Made by a program: the position numbers and the translations under genes. Source: Candidatus Obscuribacterales bacterium (GTDB taxonomy: Bacteria; Cyanobacteriota; Vampirovibrionia; Obscuribacterales; Obscuribacteraceae). Taken from it: a DNA stretch of 64,000 bases. The notes under the pieces are model-generated. The model was not told the origin of the DNA and made no database searches. It saw only the letters and a program-made list of their open reading frames with translations. Location of the stretch: the NCBI GenBank assembly GCA_021732025.1, contig JAKFVU010000083.1, positions 1-64,000 on the forward strand. Reading direction: 5' to 3'. This document shows positions 28,708 to 38,817 of the stretch, piece after piece (position 1 is the stretch's first letter; each line of letters opens with the position of its first letter).

Positions 28708-28956
28708 ATGAATATGCATCACAACCCACAATTCCCGCTTAGCGACGCTGCCTACGATCTAATCGTGATTATGTACGAAAAATCTAAAGCAATTTCAGCA
28801 TACGAGCAGTATCTTCACGACGTACAAGACGACAACTATTTACGGCAAGCCCTTATTGAAATTCGCCTTGATGAGCAAAGGCATATCGAGACCCTGAAGA
28901 AACATTTGCCACGCCTTCTGGCGCCAGAACTCATGCAGGAGGGCAAGCCACACTAA
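28708..28956 (+). CDS. Small ferritin-like helical protein
   Basis: An 82-residue protein at ATG 28708 with GAGG 7 nt upstream. The predicted structure is two long helices. The second carries EIRLDEQRHIETLKKHL, resembling the metal-binding helix (ExxH type) of ferritin-like/rubrerythrin or DUF892-type small proteins, but only half of a four-helix bundle is present, so a dimer would be needed. The assignment is tentative. Its last 4 nt overlap the convergent HEAT-repeat gene. Confidence 0.6.
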   Translation: MNMHHNPQFPLSDAAYDLIVIMYEKSKAISAYEQYLHDVQDDNYLRQALIEIRLDEQRHIETLKKHLPRLLAPELMQEGKPH

Positions 28957-30434
28957 GCATCAAGCTTTAGACTTTCAGCTGCTAATCTGGCAAGGTGCAT
29001 TTGCACCTCAAAGTCATCAATCGCCATTAAGGGAGCCAGATCCGGGGTTGGCAGCGTGTACGATATGCATCTATTAAGTAATGCAGCATGCACTTCCCAA
29101 GTCAAAAGGGGCTCTGCGTATAAGAGTGGCAAGGCTTCAGTAAGTAGCGCCGAATTTCTAGTAGCTAATGTCCAAACCAAAGACTGCCGGATAATCTCTC
29201 GACCGTCATTTAGCAAAGTGTGAAGAAGCCACTGATCAAGTTCTGGACCTTCTGCATGAATGATGTACGACTCTAATGTTTCAGATGCAAATGAGTCGGT
29301 GCTGTCAGCATGATGAAAGATCTTGTAGAGCGCAGCTTTGATCGCCTCGTTTGGGCTAAGGTCTTTTGCGACATAACAAGCATACCTCCGAACCGCATGC
29401 ACAGGGTCGCAGACTAAACTAAGCAAAGCATCAGCGGCATTCCATTCTACAAATGCCCCAGCCGCTAAACGGCGCACCAAATAGTCTGGGCTTGCTAGGA
29501 AAAACTTGATCAATTCTGCCCGCTCCGATTCCGAATACTGGTTCCAATCATAGCGACCATGTTCCCAAGACTTACGAGGGTTGTCTGGATTGCTATAGTC
29601 TTCAATAATCGCTGTAATTGAAGGCTTAAGCGCTTCTTCGAATGTCGGTGTCGAGTGCAAAACTATGGTGCTGTTGTCAGCACAGACTAGAGATGCGTTT
29701 AATCCACCATCGGTCTTGGAGTTATCATCGTCCGGATTTTCTTGAGCCTGGTGGCAATAACTCATAATGCTCCAGAGAGGCTCTAGCCAAGAGAGATATC
29801 GATTGAAAGCCTCCGATTCATCCATATAGAAACAGAAATCATCCAAGTATTTTTCCAATACCCATTTAAATGTGCGGTTGTAGCAATCAAGCAACTCTGG
29901 CCTTCCACCACACCGAAGCTCGTGCAACCTCAAAAGAACATTCTTGCTTGTATACCAACAAAGAGCGTCCAAAGCAGCAATTGCTACGTCGTAACAAAGG
30001 TCCATAGCAGCAGCCAACAAAGCCGATTCTGCGCATACCGGCTGGTCCCAATATAGAGACTTAGCTGCCTTCTTCCTTACTGATGAATCCGCGTGGGACA
30101 GCGCCGCAATTTTGAGAGATTGAAAGCGTGCCTCAGGAAAGCCAAAAGAAAGAGCCTCAATTGCATCGCCGTGAAACTTGCTAGTGGGATCGCCGGCCAA
30201 TTTCTCGATAAGGCTCGCTTCGTCGGGCTCAGATCTTTCAGCGACGCGAATAGCATGTCGCATCAAACTAGGATCGTCAGACAACCACCATTCACGCCTT
30301 TGAGCAGCTGTTTCAGTACTCGATAGATGACAGAGCACTTGGCTGGCATGGTCTCGAACCGCTTCAGAAAGGCTGCTATCCTCTAGAATTTGAGTGAGCG
30401 GTGCTTCCATACGGAAATCATCATAAGTATCCAC
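28953..30434 (-). CDS. HEAT-like repeat protein, start uncertain
   Basis: A 493-residue protein from GTG 30434. It consists of helical repeats like HEAT/PBS-lyase units (SSVRKKAAKSL, VAIAALDALCWYTS, YLVRRLAAGAFVEWNAADALL, HAVRRYACYVAKDLSPNEAIKAALYKIF), scaffolds for protein binding. The start is doubtful: GTG 30434 has no SD, and the same frame stays open upstream to a TAG near 30571 with coding-like sequence (RTWSLRIVDRLKEGIDKK), yet holds no ATG, GTG or TTG. An ATT codon near 30559 with AGGAA just upstream could be a non-canonical start. Otherwise the 5' end is decayed. The 323-residue gene upstream is on the same strand, with about 190 nt between the annotated ends. Confidence 0.75.
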   Translation of the reverse strand: MDTYDDFRMEAPLTQILEDSSLSEAVRDHASQVLCHLSSTETAAQRREWWLSDDPSLMRHAIRVAERSEPDEASLIEKLAGDPTSKFHGDAIEALSFGFPEARFQSLKIAALSHADSSVRKKAAKSLYWDQPVCAESALLAAAMDLCYDVAIAALDALCWYTSKNVLLRLHELRCGGRPELLDCYNRTFKWVLEKYLDDFCFYMDESEAFNRYLSWLEPLWSIMSYCHQAQENPDDDNSKTDGGLNASLVCADNSTIVLHSTPTFEEALKPSITAIIEDYSNPDNPRKSWEHGRYDWNQYSESERAELIKFFLASPDYLVRRLAAGAFVEWNAADALLSLVCDPVHAVRRYACYVAKDLSPNEAIKAALYKIFHHADSTDSFASETLESYIIHAEGPELDQWLLHTLLNDGREIIRQSLVWTLATRNSALLTEALPLLYAEPLLTWEVHAALLNRCISYTLPTPDLAPLMAIDDFEVQMHLARLAAESLKLDA

Positions 30435-30623
30435 GAAGTTGAGAATGGCCTTTAGCTCTTTCTTGTCAATTCCCTCTTTCAGCCTATCAACAATGCGAAG
30501 ACTCCAAGTCCTATCACGGTCCTGGTATAGCCCTTTATCATCAACAGAAGTCTTTAGAATTGTCGATTCCTACAATCTTTAGAGGTCTCAATTAAAACGG
30601 AGAAACACTTAATTTCAAAATTT

Positions 30624-31595
30624 CTATTTCTCACCGACTAAAAGCAGGTCGGCTACAATTTCGGCAATTCGCGCAGCTGCAAGCGGCTCTGATAATTCGC
30701 TGATCCGAGAGATATTATCTAGCCACGCATACAAGCTATCTAGTGTCACTACCCGCCGCACAGTCGTTAAGAACTCATGAATGTTTGCCTTCGGCAGCGG
30801 TGGCGTCATTTTTTCCAGCAACCAGGACTCTTGCCACTTTATCTCGATCGGTGCTTGCTTGATAGCTCTTATATGAGGTGTGTTGGAAGACAGTATTTCG
30901 AGTGAGCCGGCAAGCCAGGCTAGTACGTGCGCCTGAAAATGGGCTGAATTGATTGCAAAAACTGACTCTGTCCATGCAGCGATTTCATCTTTTTCTAGAT
31001 AGGTTAAACAGAAAAACAAAGAAGCACTAATGGCTCCACTACACGAGGGCCAGAGAGAATCATACGTCTCCCAGTCTTGATATTTAGCACAGATGCTTTC
31101 GCCATTTTCATCCCAAAGCGATGGCATCATGACAGCCTGGCCTAGGCTTTCCAGAACATCACGACGAAAACCCTCGTACTCTTCATTAAAGCCAAGACAA
31201 TAAAAGCGAAAGAACGCAGTCAAAACTGGCTCAAGCAAGAAATGGAATGCATACATCTCATCAGCTCTAGCAACTAAGAATGGCAGCAGATGTCTGTACC
31301 AGGAGCGCCAACGCTCTACCTCTTCAGGTACATCGTGAAAAGACACAACGCCAGTTGTTGCTTCAAACAGGAAGTGCCGCAGTGCCGACGAAGGTATCGT
31401 TGAACCTGGCTGGTCAAGAAACTCAGTGTACATTCTTCGCTGCGGGCTCATCATCCACGCCTCCCCTGGGGGGACAGAAGGTCGAGGGGCAACATTGAGC
31501 AAGCGCGCAAGTGCTTCAGCGGAAGGTCCGGCACCGGGTTCCCAAACATATAACGATGGATTGTTCTGGGAGTTAAGGTGAGGCATAAGTTCCAT
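30624..31595 (-). CDS. Cytosolic protein of unknown function
   Basis: A 323-residue protein at ATG 31595 with AAGG 4 nt upstream. It is rich in Trp, Leu and Phe with no signal peptide or membrane segment: WRSWYRHLLPFLVARADE, PVLTAFFRFYCLGF, ISASLFFCLTYLEKDEIAAWTE, HVLAWLAGSLEIL. All-helical and probably compact. I recognise no family. It is adjacent to and co-directional with the HEAT-repeat gene, so the two may encode a pair; such HEAT/unknown couples are common in polymorphic-toxin immunity loci, but nothing in the sequence proves this. Confidence 0.65.
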   Translation of the reverse strand: MELMPHLNSQNNPSLYVWEPGAGPSAEALARLLNVAPRPSVPPGEAWMMSPQRRMYTEFLDQPGSTIPSSALRHFLFEATTGVVSFHDVPEEVERWRSWYRHLLPFLVARADEMYAFHFLLEPVLTAFFRFYCLGFNEEYEGFRRDVLESLGQAVMMPSLWDENGESICAKYQDWETYDSLWPSCSGAISASLFFCLTYLEKDEIAAWTESVFAINSAHFQAHVLAWLAGSLEILSSNTPHIRAIKQAPIEIKWQESWLLEKMTPPLPKANIHEFLTTVRRVVTLDSLYAWLDNISRISELSEPLAAARIAEIVADLLLVGEK

Positions 31596-31819
31596 ACTAC
31601 CTTATAGGCCCCGCGACATTTAGTTAAAGCAAGAGACCTCTGTATGCAGGCCAGCAAACAACCACACAATACACATCTCAACTAACTTGCAAACAAGCCT
31701 GGTAGAATCGAAATTTAACGTGCCGAAGGATGAGAAAGAAACCCTATATTATAAATCCATTGAAATATACAAAACCGCCAGGAGAGCAAAAAAGGGTAGA
31801 TAACTACAAGAGGAAATAA

Positions 31820-34800
31820 GTGCCACCAAAGACATTGGCTCGATTCTCACTCCTTCCTCTCCTGTCATTGTTAGCCTGCCGTGCTGCAGCGGGAACAGAG
31901 CAACAATTTGTGAACTCCACTTACAGGACAGACCAAGCAATGGCAAGTAGCAATAATAATGACCCAGAGCAAGGGGACATAGAATTTCGCATCGCCGAAC
32001 GACCTAACTTCGGGTTCTATTTTGACGAACGAAATCACCTACCGCCTGACATTGACTCGTTAGGTCGAATTACCACAATCGACCATCGCCAAACTAAGGG
32101 GATGCTCTTAGCCGAAGTGCAGAAGCTTGCACGAGGGCCAGCAGGCAGCAAGGTAAAGTTTGGATTGGTAAGTATCCACGGGCACCAAGCAACTATAATT
32201 CTCGAACGAAAAATTCAGATAGCCTCCTCACACCAGTGGAGTACAAAAAGCAAAGTTGCAATAAAATCGGCTCTCGACGCTCTGGACCTTTACGATAGCG
32301 ACGAGTTACCCAATGACTATTTACGGGCAGCTTATGCGGCCGAGACGGCTGGGCTAGAACCACTTAGTACAGGAGCTTTTAATGCATCAGTTAGCCTTTG
32401 CTCTCAGTGGTTCGATGAAAATTCCACCACCGCAATAGTCACGCTCATGAGCGCGGCACAGCATTACGATCTAGTTGGTCGTTTTGGCCAAGCCGAAGAA
32501 GCAATAAGCAAAGCAGTAAGCGCCGTTAGTCGACTCGGTAGTAGCGGCCATTTCTATCAACGCACACTTTTTCGCTTCGCTAAGTTTCTGCAAGATACTG
32601 AGCGCTATAGCGACGCTGAAAAGGTGTTGAAGAAACTTACTGAAGTGGCAGAAAAGTCCAGCTCTACGCCACAATTGGCTTACAGATCCTATGCAAACTT
32701 GCTAGTTCAACAAAACCGCATAGACGAAGCAGAATTGCTTCAAGAAAAAATCCTAGAGATACAGAAAGAGCGACTTACCGATACAGACCTTGAACTAGTG
32801 GCTGACTTCTACGCATTCAACGGCAAGCAAGACAAAGCACTGGAAATTCATACCGAACTTATTAACGGCAAAGGAAAGAACGACATTGAGAATCTCAGCC
32901 CAAACGCTCGCGTAATTTTCATCAGAAATTCGTATAAACTTGCCAATCTTCAGGAAAAGGCAAAGGACTATGATAAAGCAATCAAGACGCTTCAAAAGGT
33001 GCTGAATTACTATAACGAAAAGCTCAGCACTGATCAACAGAATGATTTAGAACGATTACCAGGCGATAGCAAGACAGCAAGCGATATAGAACGCAAGCTT
33101 GGCGAAATTATATTCAAAACAGGCGACGCCAATACTGCTGCTTCTTACCAAGAAGCGGCAATTAAAAAACTTGAAAGAGCACTAGGGGGAAATTCGGGAT
33201 ACCTCCACCATCCACTTATCGAACTTGCCAATTCCTATCAAGCCAGCGGCAAGTCTAAAGAATCAGAGCAGGCTAAAGCAAGAGCGCAAGGTCTTGACCC
33301 ACTGCCAAAAATCGAAAACGTGGAGGCTATTGAAATACGAAATCGCAAAGCAATAATTACCGCATATAAGTCTATTCATGCTAAAGACTTCGATACCGCA
33401 AGCAGTGCCTCTTCAACAATCATTAACGCCTACGCGGAAGCTTGTGCCAATACTACAACTGAAAGACAACGCTGTCAGTTCATTCACTGCCTAACTTATT
33501 TTGCCAGCCTCTATATTGATCAGGGTAATTTTGAACAAGCGAAAAAGCTCATCGAAGAAATCACCGGCCAAGCGAAAAAAAACGGCGAAGCCGTGCCATC
33601 AATGCTTTCGCTGATGACCGATAAGGCAATTTTTGCCAAGCAACTAAAGTTTGACGAGGAAGACTGCTGGCACGAGCTAGAGAGTAGTTTAGCAATTGCA
33701 TCTCAGGACAGCATGCGAACAAATAAGCTACAAAATTTGAGCCCAAATCCAGCAGAGCAAAATGACCAATCCATAGGCGAAGCACTGAGGCGCTGGGCAA
33801 TGGCCTATTCATTCAGCAGCGACTATAAACGAGCCAAAATAATTCTTCAAAGAGCTGTTCGCAAGTTAGCTGTAGCGCCAGACTACTCTAGCGTGGAGAG
33901 TAGTAGTAGTAGTAGTAGTGCATACACTCCTCCTGTGCTGCTAGCAGACCTTGCAATCGCGGACGCCAACCTTGGTGATTCAGCCAAGGCGAAAAGTTCT
34001 CTAAAGAAGTTAATGTCTAGCAATCAAAATTTGGGAGTCGCAACAGCCTTAAAGATTGCGCTACTAGCCACGACATATTCTAAGCTAGGACAAACTAATG
34101 AGTCTGAAAACTTATTGAATGAAGCGATCCGAAGTGGTGTCTATTTGAATCGTTCAGATTCACGCACCAATGTTTGTGTACCAGGCCTCTTTCAGTGGAA
34201 ACTAGCAGAGCTGCAATTGGCGGATAGATCATTGGTGCAGGCGAATATCAACGCAGCCCTTGCACAATATCGAAGTGCACCACCTCTGAAACTACTAGTA
34301 ATGTCAGCAGACACAAACTTTGCTCGAGGTCAATTCAAGGCAGCAGCACACCAATATGTATTGGCGCAAAAATATTACAATCAAATGCATATTCAATTCG
34401 ACCCAGGTATGACAGACCAAAAGGTGCAGCTTTTAGTCAAAGCACTAGAAGCAGCTGATAAATCAAAAGAATTGCCAGATAATGAGCTGCTCGAAATATT
34501 GACTAACTTAGGTGACAGTCTAGTAATTGACAAAAGACATGAAGCAGTAAAAATCTACGAAAGAGCAATTGCACTTCTGCCGCCTGATAGTAAAGAGAAA
34601 GCATCATTAGCAATGAAACTGGCACAACTCTCGCACGGGTCTCAAGGTAAGTCAGACGATTTCCACTCAAAGATGAAGGTCGCTGCAGAAATTGCAGAAC
34701 AGTCAGGCAACGACTTTGCTTATCAAATGTGGCTCGCACAAGCTATCACCGAACTGCGAGCAAAGCAAACAGATAACGGCTTAGTCAGTATTGGGCAGGC

Positions 34801-36406
34801 ACTACGTTTATATAAGAATCTCACCAAGAAAAAAAATATTTTCCATCCCTTATTTGCTTATCAAGAAAACACTATTCTGTTTGAGCTTGTAAGGCTCAGG
34901 CTCACTAGTGAAGCTGAGCATCTAGTTAAAGAAGCAATCGAAGCAGCATCGAAACTCTATGGCGCCAATAGCGATGAAGCAGCAATTAGTTTAATAGAAT
35001 TAGCAAATCTATACGCTGCTGAAGGCCAATGTGAAAAGGCGATTACTGTTGCCAATGATGTTGTAAATATTTATTCGCTAAATGGCGCTCAACTACCACT
35101 GGACTCACGCTCGTCTCGTCATGAGGCTATATATAGACTGTACGAAGCGGCTAAACGAATTGCAGGAAAACACGAGGAGCAAAAGGCAATAGACTTGCTA
35201 ACGAAGCTACTTGCAGTTCAGATTGAGAAACTTCCAGAAAATAACGCTCAAATAGCCTACACCAATTTTGAATTAGGGGCCTTGTACAAGACGTTTGGTG
35301 AATTGAACAAAGCCGAACCCTTTTACAAAAAAACCTTTGAAATATTTCAAGAGCTGTTCGGACAAGGCCGAATGTCTAGCTACTATCGTGGTGAATACAC
35401 AGAAATACTTCGCCGAAATGGGAAAAATAATGAAGCAGAGAGCCTCACAACTTATGCTGCCGGTAGTACAAGCAAATTAGAAATCTCGGCAAAGATCAAT
35501 CAACTACAATCAAATGCCCGCAGAAAAGAAATGGAAGGACAAGCCGATCAGGCGCTCGCTCTACTTGAACAAGTCTACGAATTGGGGACGCTAGAATCGC
35601 CGTATGGAAGTTCGGCCTTGAGAGCTCTTGAAGAGCTAGCAAAGATGCACGCAAACCACAAACAGTATGATCAGGCGGTAAAAAGATACACGCAGATACT
35701 TGAAATACTTAAACTAGACGTGTCCACCACACCGCGAATGCGAACCAGAACAATGCTAGAGCTGGCAAAGATCTACGCAATTACAGGCCGTATCAATCAA
35801 GCAAGTGAAACGCTCCGGGATGCAAGGCGTTTCGATCCAAACATTCGTTATGAGAGAAGTTCTCCAAGAGATTTACTTGTCTATGCAAAAATCGAAATAG
35901 ACCTTGGACAGCCAACTGAAGCTGCAAAAGACTTAGAAGCTGCGGAGTTAATAATAGCCAGATTGGCTGACGATAAACAAAGGCATCGCCACGAGTTACA
36001 GTCCATAGCAAATCTCTGGCGTAGGCTAGGAAACCCGGAGAGAAGTAATTTCGTGCCGTCGCAAGCAGACGAACTTAAGGAGAAGCTGGAGCCACATAGT
36101 CCATCTCATGGAGTTTACATGGGGGACGTTCAAAAACGAATTATTCGCGCATGGCTTCCCTCATCAGCCGCAGCGGGACTAACGATGATCGCACAATTTA
36201 AGGTAGGAAGAAACGGTGAAATGAGTGGTCTATACCTGTCGCACTCAAGTGGCGTTGAAGAAGAAGACCAAAAAGCACTACAAGCAATAAAAAATGCGTC
36301 TCCATTTAGGCCACTACCAAGTGACTTCAAGGATCTTGAAACCTTTGAATTCACCTTTAGCAACCAAAGAGGACCCAGTACCGATGGCATGATTCGAAGG
36401 CTATAG
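31820..36406 (+). CDS. Giant TPR lipoprotein with C-terminal TonB-type domain
   Basis: A 1528-residue protein from GTG 31820, supported by AGAGGA 5 nt upstream. The N-terminal leader RFSLLPLLSLLAC has an LLAC lipobox, so it is a likely lipoprotein. At least twenty TPR-like helix pairs span ~150-1400 (FGQAEEAISKAVSAVSRLGSS, RIDEAELLQEKILEIQKERL, YDKAIKTLQKVLNYYNEKL, LNKAEPFYKKTFEIFQELFG). The last ~95 residues (DVQKRIIRAWLPS, IAQFKVGRNGEMSGLYLSHSSG, ALQAIKNASPFRPLP) match a TonB C-terminal domain (TonB_2/TonB_C type), which in energy-transducing proteins contacts outer-membrane partners. There is no TonB-like membrane anchor, so a structural or assembly role is more likely. A poly-Ser run at ~694-700 comes from seven AGT codons. 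It begins a three-gene operon. Confidence 0.88.
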   Translation: MPPKTLARFSLLPLLSLLACRAAAGTEQQFVNSTYRTDQAMASSNNNDPEQGDIEFRIAERPNFGFYFDERNHLPPDIDSLGRITTIDHRQTKGMLLAEVQKLARGPAGSKVKFGLVSIHGHQATIILERKIQIASSHQWSTKSKVAIKSALDALDLYDSDELPNDYLRAAYAAETAGLEPLSTGAFNASVSLCSQWFDENSTTAIVTLMSAAQHYDLVGRFGQAEEAISKAVSAVSRLGSSGHFYQRTLFRFAKFLQDTERYSDAEKVLKKLTEVAEKSSSTPQLAYRSYANLLVQQNRIDEAELLQEKILEIQKERLTDTDLELVADFYAFNGKQDKALEIHTELINGKGKNDIENLSPNARVIFIRNSYKLANLQEKAKDYDKAIKTLQKVLNYYNEKLSTDQQNDLERLPGDSKTASDIERKLGEIIFKTGDANTAASYQEAAIKKLERALGGNSGYLHHPLIELANSYQASGKSKESEQAKARAQGLDPLPKIENVEAIEIRNRKAIITAYKSIHAKDFDTASSASSTIINAYAEACANTTTERQRCQFIHCLTYFASLYIDQGNFEQAKKLIEEITGQAKKNGEAVPSMLSLMTDKAIFAKQLKFDEEDCWHELESSLAIASQDSMRTNKLQNLSPNPAEQNDQSIGEALRRWAMAYSFSSDYKRAKIILQRAVRKLAVAPDYSSVESSSSSSSAYTPPVLLADLAIADANLGDSAKAKSSLKKLMSSNQNLGVATALKIALLATTYSKLGQTNESENLLNEAIRSGVYLNRSDSRTNVCVPGLFQWKLAELQLADRSLVQANINAALAQYRSAPPLKLLVMSADTNFARGQFKAAAHQYVLAQKYYNQMHIQFDPGMTDQKVQLLVKALEAADKSKELPDNELLEILTNLGDSLVIDKRHEAVKIYERAIALLPPDSKEKASLAMKLAQLSHGSQGKSDDFHSKMKVAAEIAEQSGNDFAYQMWLAQAITELRAKQTDNGLVSIGQALRLYKNLTKKKNIFHPLFAYQENTILFELVRLRLTSEAEHLVKEAIEAASKLYGANSDEAAISLIELANLYAAEGQCEKAITVANDVVNIYSLNGAQLPLDSRSSRHEAIYRLYEAAKRIAGKHEEQKAIDLLTKLLAVQIEKLPENNAQIAYTNFELGALYKTFGELNKAEPFYKKTFEIFQELFGQGRMSSYYRGEYTEILRRNGKNNEAESLTTYAAGSTSKLEISAKINQLQSNARRKEMEGQADQALALLEQVYELGTLESPYGSSALRALEELAKMHANHKQYDQAVKRYTQILEILKLDVSTTPRMRTRTMLELAKIYAITGRINQASETLRDARRFDPNIRYERSSPRDLLVYAKIEIDLGQPTEAAKDLEAAELIIARLADDKQRHRHELQSIANLWRRLGNPERSNFVPSQADELKEKLEPHSPSHGVYMGDVQKRIIRAWLPSSAAAGLTMIAQFKVGRNGEMSGLYLSHSSGVEEEDQKALQAIKNASPFRPLPSDFKDLETFEFTFSNQRGPSTDGMIRRL
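33899..33919 (+). repeat. (AGT)7 trinucleotide microsatellite within the TPR gene
   Basis: Seven uninterrupted in-frame AGT codons encode a Ser run between TPR blocks. Length change by slippage would keep the frame, so this could vary a linker length but not switch expression. Confidence 0.9.
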
Positions 36407-36416
36407 GAAGAATAGA

Positions 36417-37772
36417 ATGCCCGACGACGCACACGAGCCACCGCAATTAGCGTCAGGCAGCTTGGATCCCGAAGATCCAGAGTATTCACTTTTAATGCCA
36501 GACAAGCGCTTAGCGCTCGATGCCATTAAGGCCAATCTGCGCACCACCGCCCCCGACCTAGCTACGACATCCGGGCTTTCAATTGACAGCGCCACTTATT
36601 GGCTCAACAAAATTGCTGGAGAGACCGGAGCAAAGCTGGAAGTGTCTAAAGATGGTACTGTCTCCTACTCGTTTTCCCCCAACTTCTCAGGTGTCTACAG
36701 ACGTAGGGGATTCCGCAGGGCTGCACTAATCGCCGGTGCATTCCTTTTCAAATCGCTTTACTGGGTGGTTCGCGTTTCCTTTGGCGTGGCCCTTATTACA
36801 TCAGTCTTGGTAATAGTGGTTCTGATTGTGGCGATCATTGTATTGGCTATCGCAGCAATATTTGACGGAGGGAGCGGAGATAGCGGTGATTTCGGCTCTC
36901 TTGACGGCTCTGGTTTCTTTGATATCAATTTTCTTTCAGATATTTTTAGCTGGAACTATAGCCCTTCGCATAGTAGCTACCAGAATAGTATTCCGAGCGC
37001 GCAGAGAGATAGGTACACTGACTTCATTGAGAAACACCCCAAAGGCAACTTCTTTCTGGAATGCTTCTCTTTCTTATTTGGCGACGGCAAGCCAAACTCT
37101 AATTTGCAAAAGCTTCGCTGGCAGCAAATTGCAGACACCATTAAAGCCAATGGAGGAGTAGTATCGGCTGAACAATTAGCACCATTTCTTGACGGAGACA
37201 CTACAGATAGTGGCATGGTTATGAGCGCTCTTGCACAATTTAATGGCCATCCGGAAGTTACAGATAGCGGTTTTATAGTTTATGTCTTCCCAGATTACAT
37301 AAGTGAAAATTATGGCCAACTAAAGTTGAAGAATGAGAATACGGGTCATCTGGTAGAGGAACATTGGAAGTTTTCCAACTTTCCACTCATCTCCTTAGCC
37401 AACGTTTTGATGTTGGCCATACTCAATTTTTGCGGCAGTTGGTGGCTGTTTAAGCACATCGCCACAATCAATCTTTTGCATCATCTGGCGGCCTTGATAG
37501 ATGTGCTTCTAACCTATTCGATAATCTTATTATTGATTCCTGCAATACGTTATTTGGTGCTTCTTGTATTAAATCATCGTATCGATGGTAGAAACGCCAA
37601 ACGGAGAGCGGCGTTCGAACTAGTTAATAAGCCCCAGGGAGAAATTCTCAAAGAGTTAGAAGAAGCAAAAGTGATTCAAGCTGAGCATGCCAATTCGTTG
37701 CGCAGAGACTCAACTATAATATTCGATTCGACGAAGGACAGTCTCGAACAGAAATTTGAGAACAATGGGTAG
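36417..37772 (+). CDS. Membrane protein with two winged-helix-like modules (cyanobacterial-type)
   Basis: A 451-residue protein at ATG 36417 with AGGA 8 nt upstream, 10 nt after the TPR gene. Residues ~25-85 form a small helical module ending in a beta wing (TTSGLSIDSATYWLNKI, KLEVSKDGTVSYSFSPNF). Membrane segments are at ~103-148. A second similar module lies at ~235-298 (VSAEQLAPFLDGD, EVTDSGFIVYVFPDY), and further membrane segments at ~318-388. The pairing of a DV..G.I.Y.FP wing with membrane helices recalls a conserved uncharacterised membrane protein of cyanobacteria and plastids; this resemblance is from memory. The function is unknown. It lies in the middle of a three-gene operon between TPR proteins. 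Confidence 0.7.
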   Translation: MPDDAHEPPQLASGSLDPEDPEYSLLMPDKRLALDAIKANLRTTAPDLATTSGLSIDSATYWLNKIAGETGAKLEVSKDGTVSYSFSPNFSGVYRRRGFRRAALIAGAFLFKSLYWVVRVSFGVALITSVLVIVVLIVAIIVLAIAAIFDGGSGDSGDFGSLDGSGFFDINFLSDIFSWNYSPSHSSYQNSIPSAQRDRYTDFIEKHPKGNFFLECFSFLFGDGKPNSNLQKLRWQQIADTIKANGGVVSAEQLAPFLDGDTTDSGMVMSALAQFNGHPEVTDSGFIVYVFPDYISENYGQLKLKNENTGHLVEEHWKFSNFPLISLANVLMLAILNFCGSWWLFKHIATINLLHHLAALIDVLLTYSIILLLIPAIRYLVLLVLNHRIDGRNAKRRAAFELVNKPQGEILKELEEAKVIQAEHANSLRRDSTIIFDSTKDSLEQKFENNG

Positions 37773-37790
37773 GGCTGCTATCATATCGCC

Positions 37791-38783
37791 ATGAAAAATC
37801 TACAATTTATTCAATTATTTGCGGCTCTCAGCCTAGTCTTTTCATCCAGCCTGCTGCCGACCTTCGCTAATCCACAATTAGCAAAACCACAAGTAGCAAA
37901 ACCGGCCAAGCCAAAGCCAGGTCAATCTAAAGCGGCAACACCGGCAGAAGCTGCGGCAACCTTCGCAGAAATAGACGCTGATATAACCAAGCAAGAACTA
38001 TCAAAGAAAAAGAAGCATGACCAGATATGCTTAGCGGCACAAGCTGACAGCAACGCTGGTAACTTCAGCGCGGCAGAGAAAAAACTTCTAGAAGCCGTAG
38101 ACATTGCCGAGACACTGAACAACAACGAACAGAAATTACTTACACGCACGCTGTTAGCAGAGTGCTTTTTGAAGCAGAAGAAATACAAAGAAGCCGAGAA
38201 GCAATATAAAGAGTGCTACGACAGTAATTTGCAACTTTATCGTGGCAACTATCCAGTCTTAATTGATGACGCCAAGGGCTTAAGCGAAGTATACAAGGCC
38301 ACCAATCGAGCTAAAGATGCTGAAAAAATACTTGCAGCGGCAAAACAAGCGAGAAAAACCCGATACTCCGTTGCTGGAGTCGATGATGGTGACTTGTTCG
38401 CTTCGTTCTACCAATCGTTGCGCGAAGCAATCGCAGCGAACAGAGGCAGTAGCACACCAAGCAACAAAGAGAGCACTAGCAGCCTCGGTAAGATGTTTCA
38501 ATATCCACTTTCAGTGCGCTGGAATGGTGCTCTAAGAAAACCAACCACTTGTTCCTATCGTAATGAGAAAGAATTTCTTGCAAACTACAAGATCATATTC
38601 ACACCAGCCGTATCAAAGTTATTTGTAGAATATCCAGAAAAAGAATTGTGGTGCAAAGATGAAGGTATCATGCTTGGCGGTGGGCTAGTTTGGCTTACGA
38701 ATGTTCAGCTCGTCAAAGCAGCGGGCAAGCCGACCTATCAAATTCACGCAATGACTATCAACGCAGAAATGCCGAAGAACTGA
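37791..38783 (+). CDS. Secreted TPR protein
   Basis: A 330-residue protein with a signal peptide (FIQLFAALSLVFSSSLLPTF, cleavage near FA-NPQ), a Lys/Pro/Ala-rich linker (~28-60) and TPR-like helices (~80-200: FSAAEKKLLEAVDIAETL, LLAECFLKQKKYKEAEKQYK, RAKDAEKILAAAKQ). The last ~100 residues form a separate domain (YPLSVRWNGALRKPTTCSYR, FLANYKIIFTPAVSKLFVEYP, MLGGGLVWLTNVQLVK) that resembles NTF2-like or DUF4440-type folds, but I cannot assign it. It starts 18 nt after the membrane-protein gene and completes the operon. Confidence 0.75.
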   Translation: MKNLQFIQLFAALSLVFSSSLLPTFANPQLAKPQVAKPAKPKPGQSKAATPAEAAATFAEIDADITKQELSKKKKHDQICLAAQADSNAGNFSAAEKKLLEAVDIAETLNNNEQKLLTRTLLAECFLKQKKYKEAEKQYKECYDSNLQLYRGNYPVLIDDAKGLSEVYKATNRAKDAEKILAAAKQARKTRYSVAGVDDGDLFASFYQSLREAIAANRGSSTPSNKESTSSLGKMFQYPLSVRWNGALRKPTTCSYRNEKEFLANYKIIFTPAVSKLFVEYPEKELWCKDEGIMLGGGLVWLTNVQLVKAAGKPTYQIHAMTINAEMPKN

Positions 38784-38817
38784 TTTGCTTTTCGTCGAAC
38801 ATCCAGCTCTAAACTAA

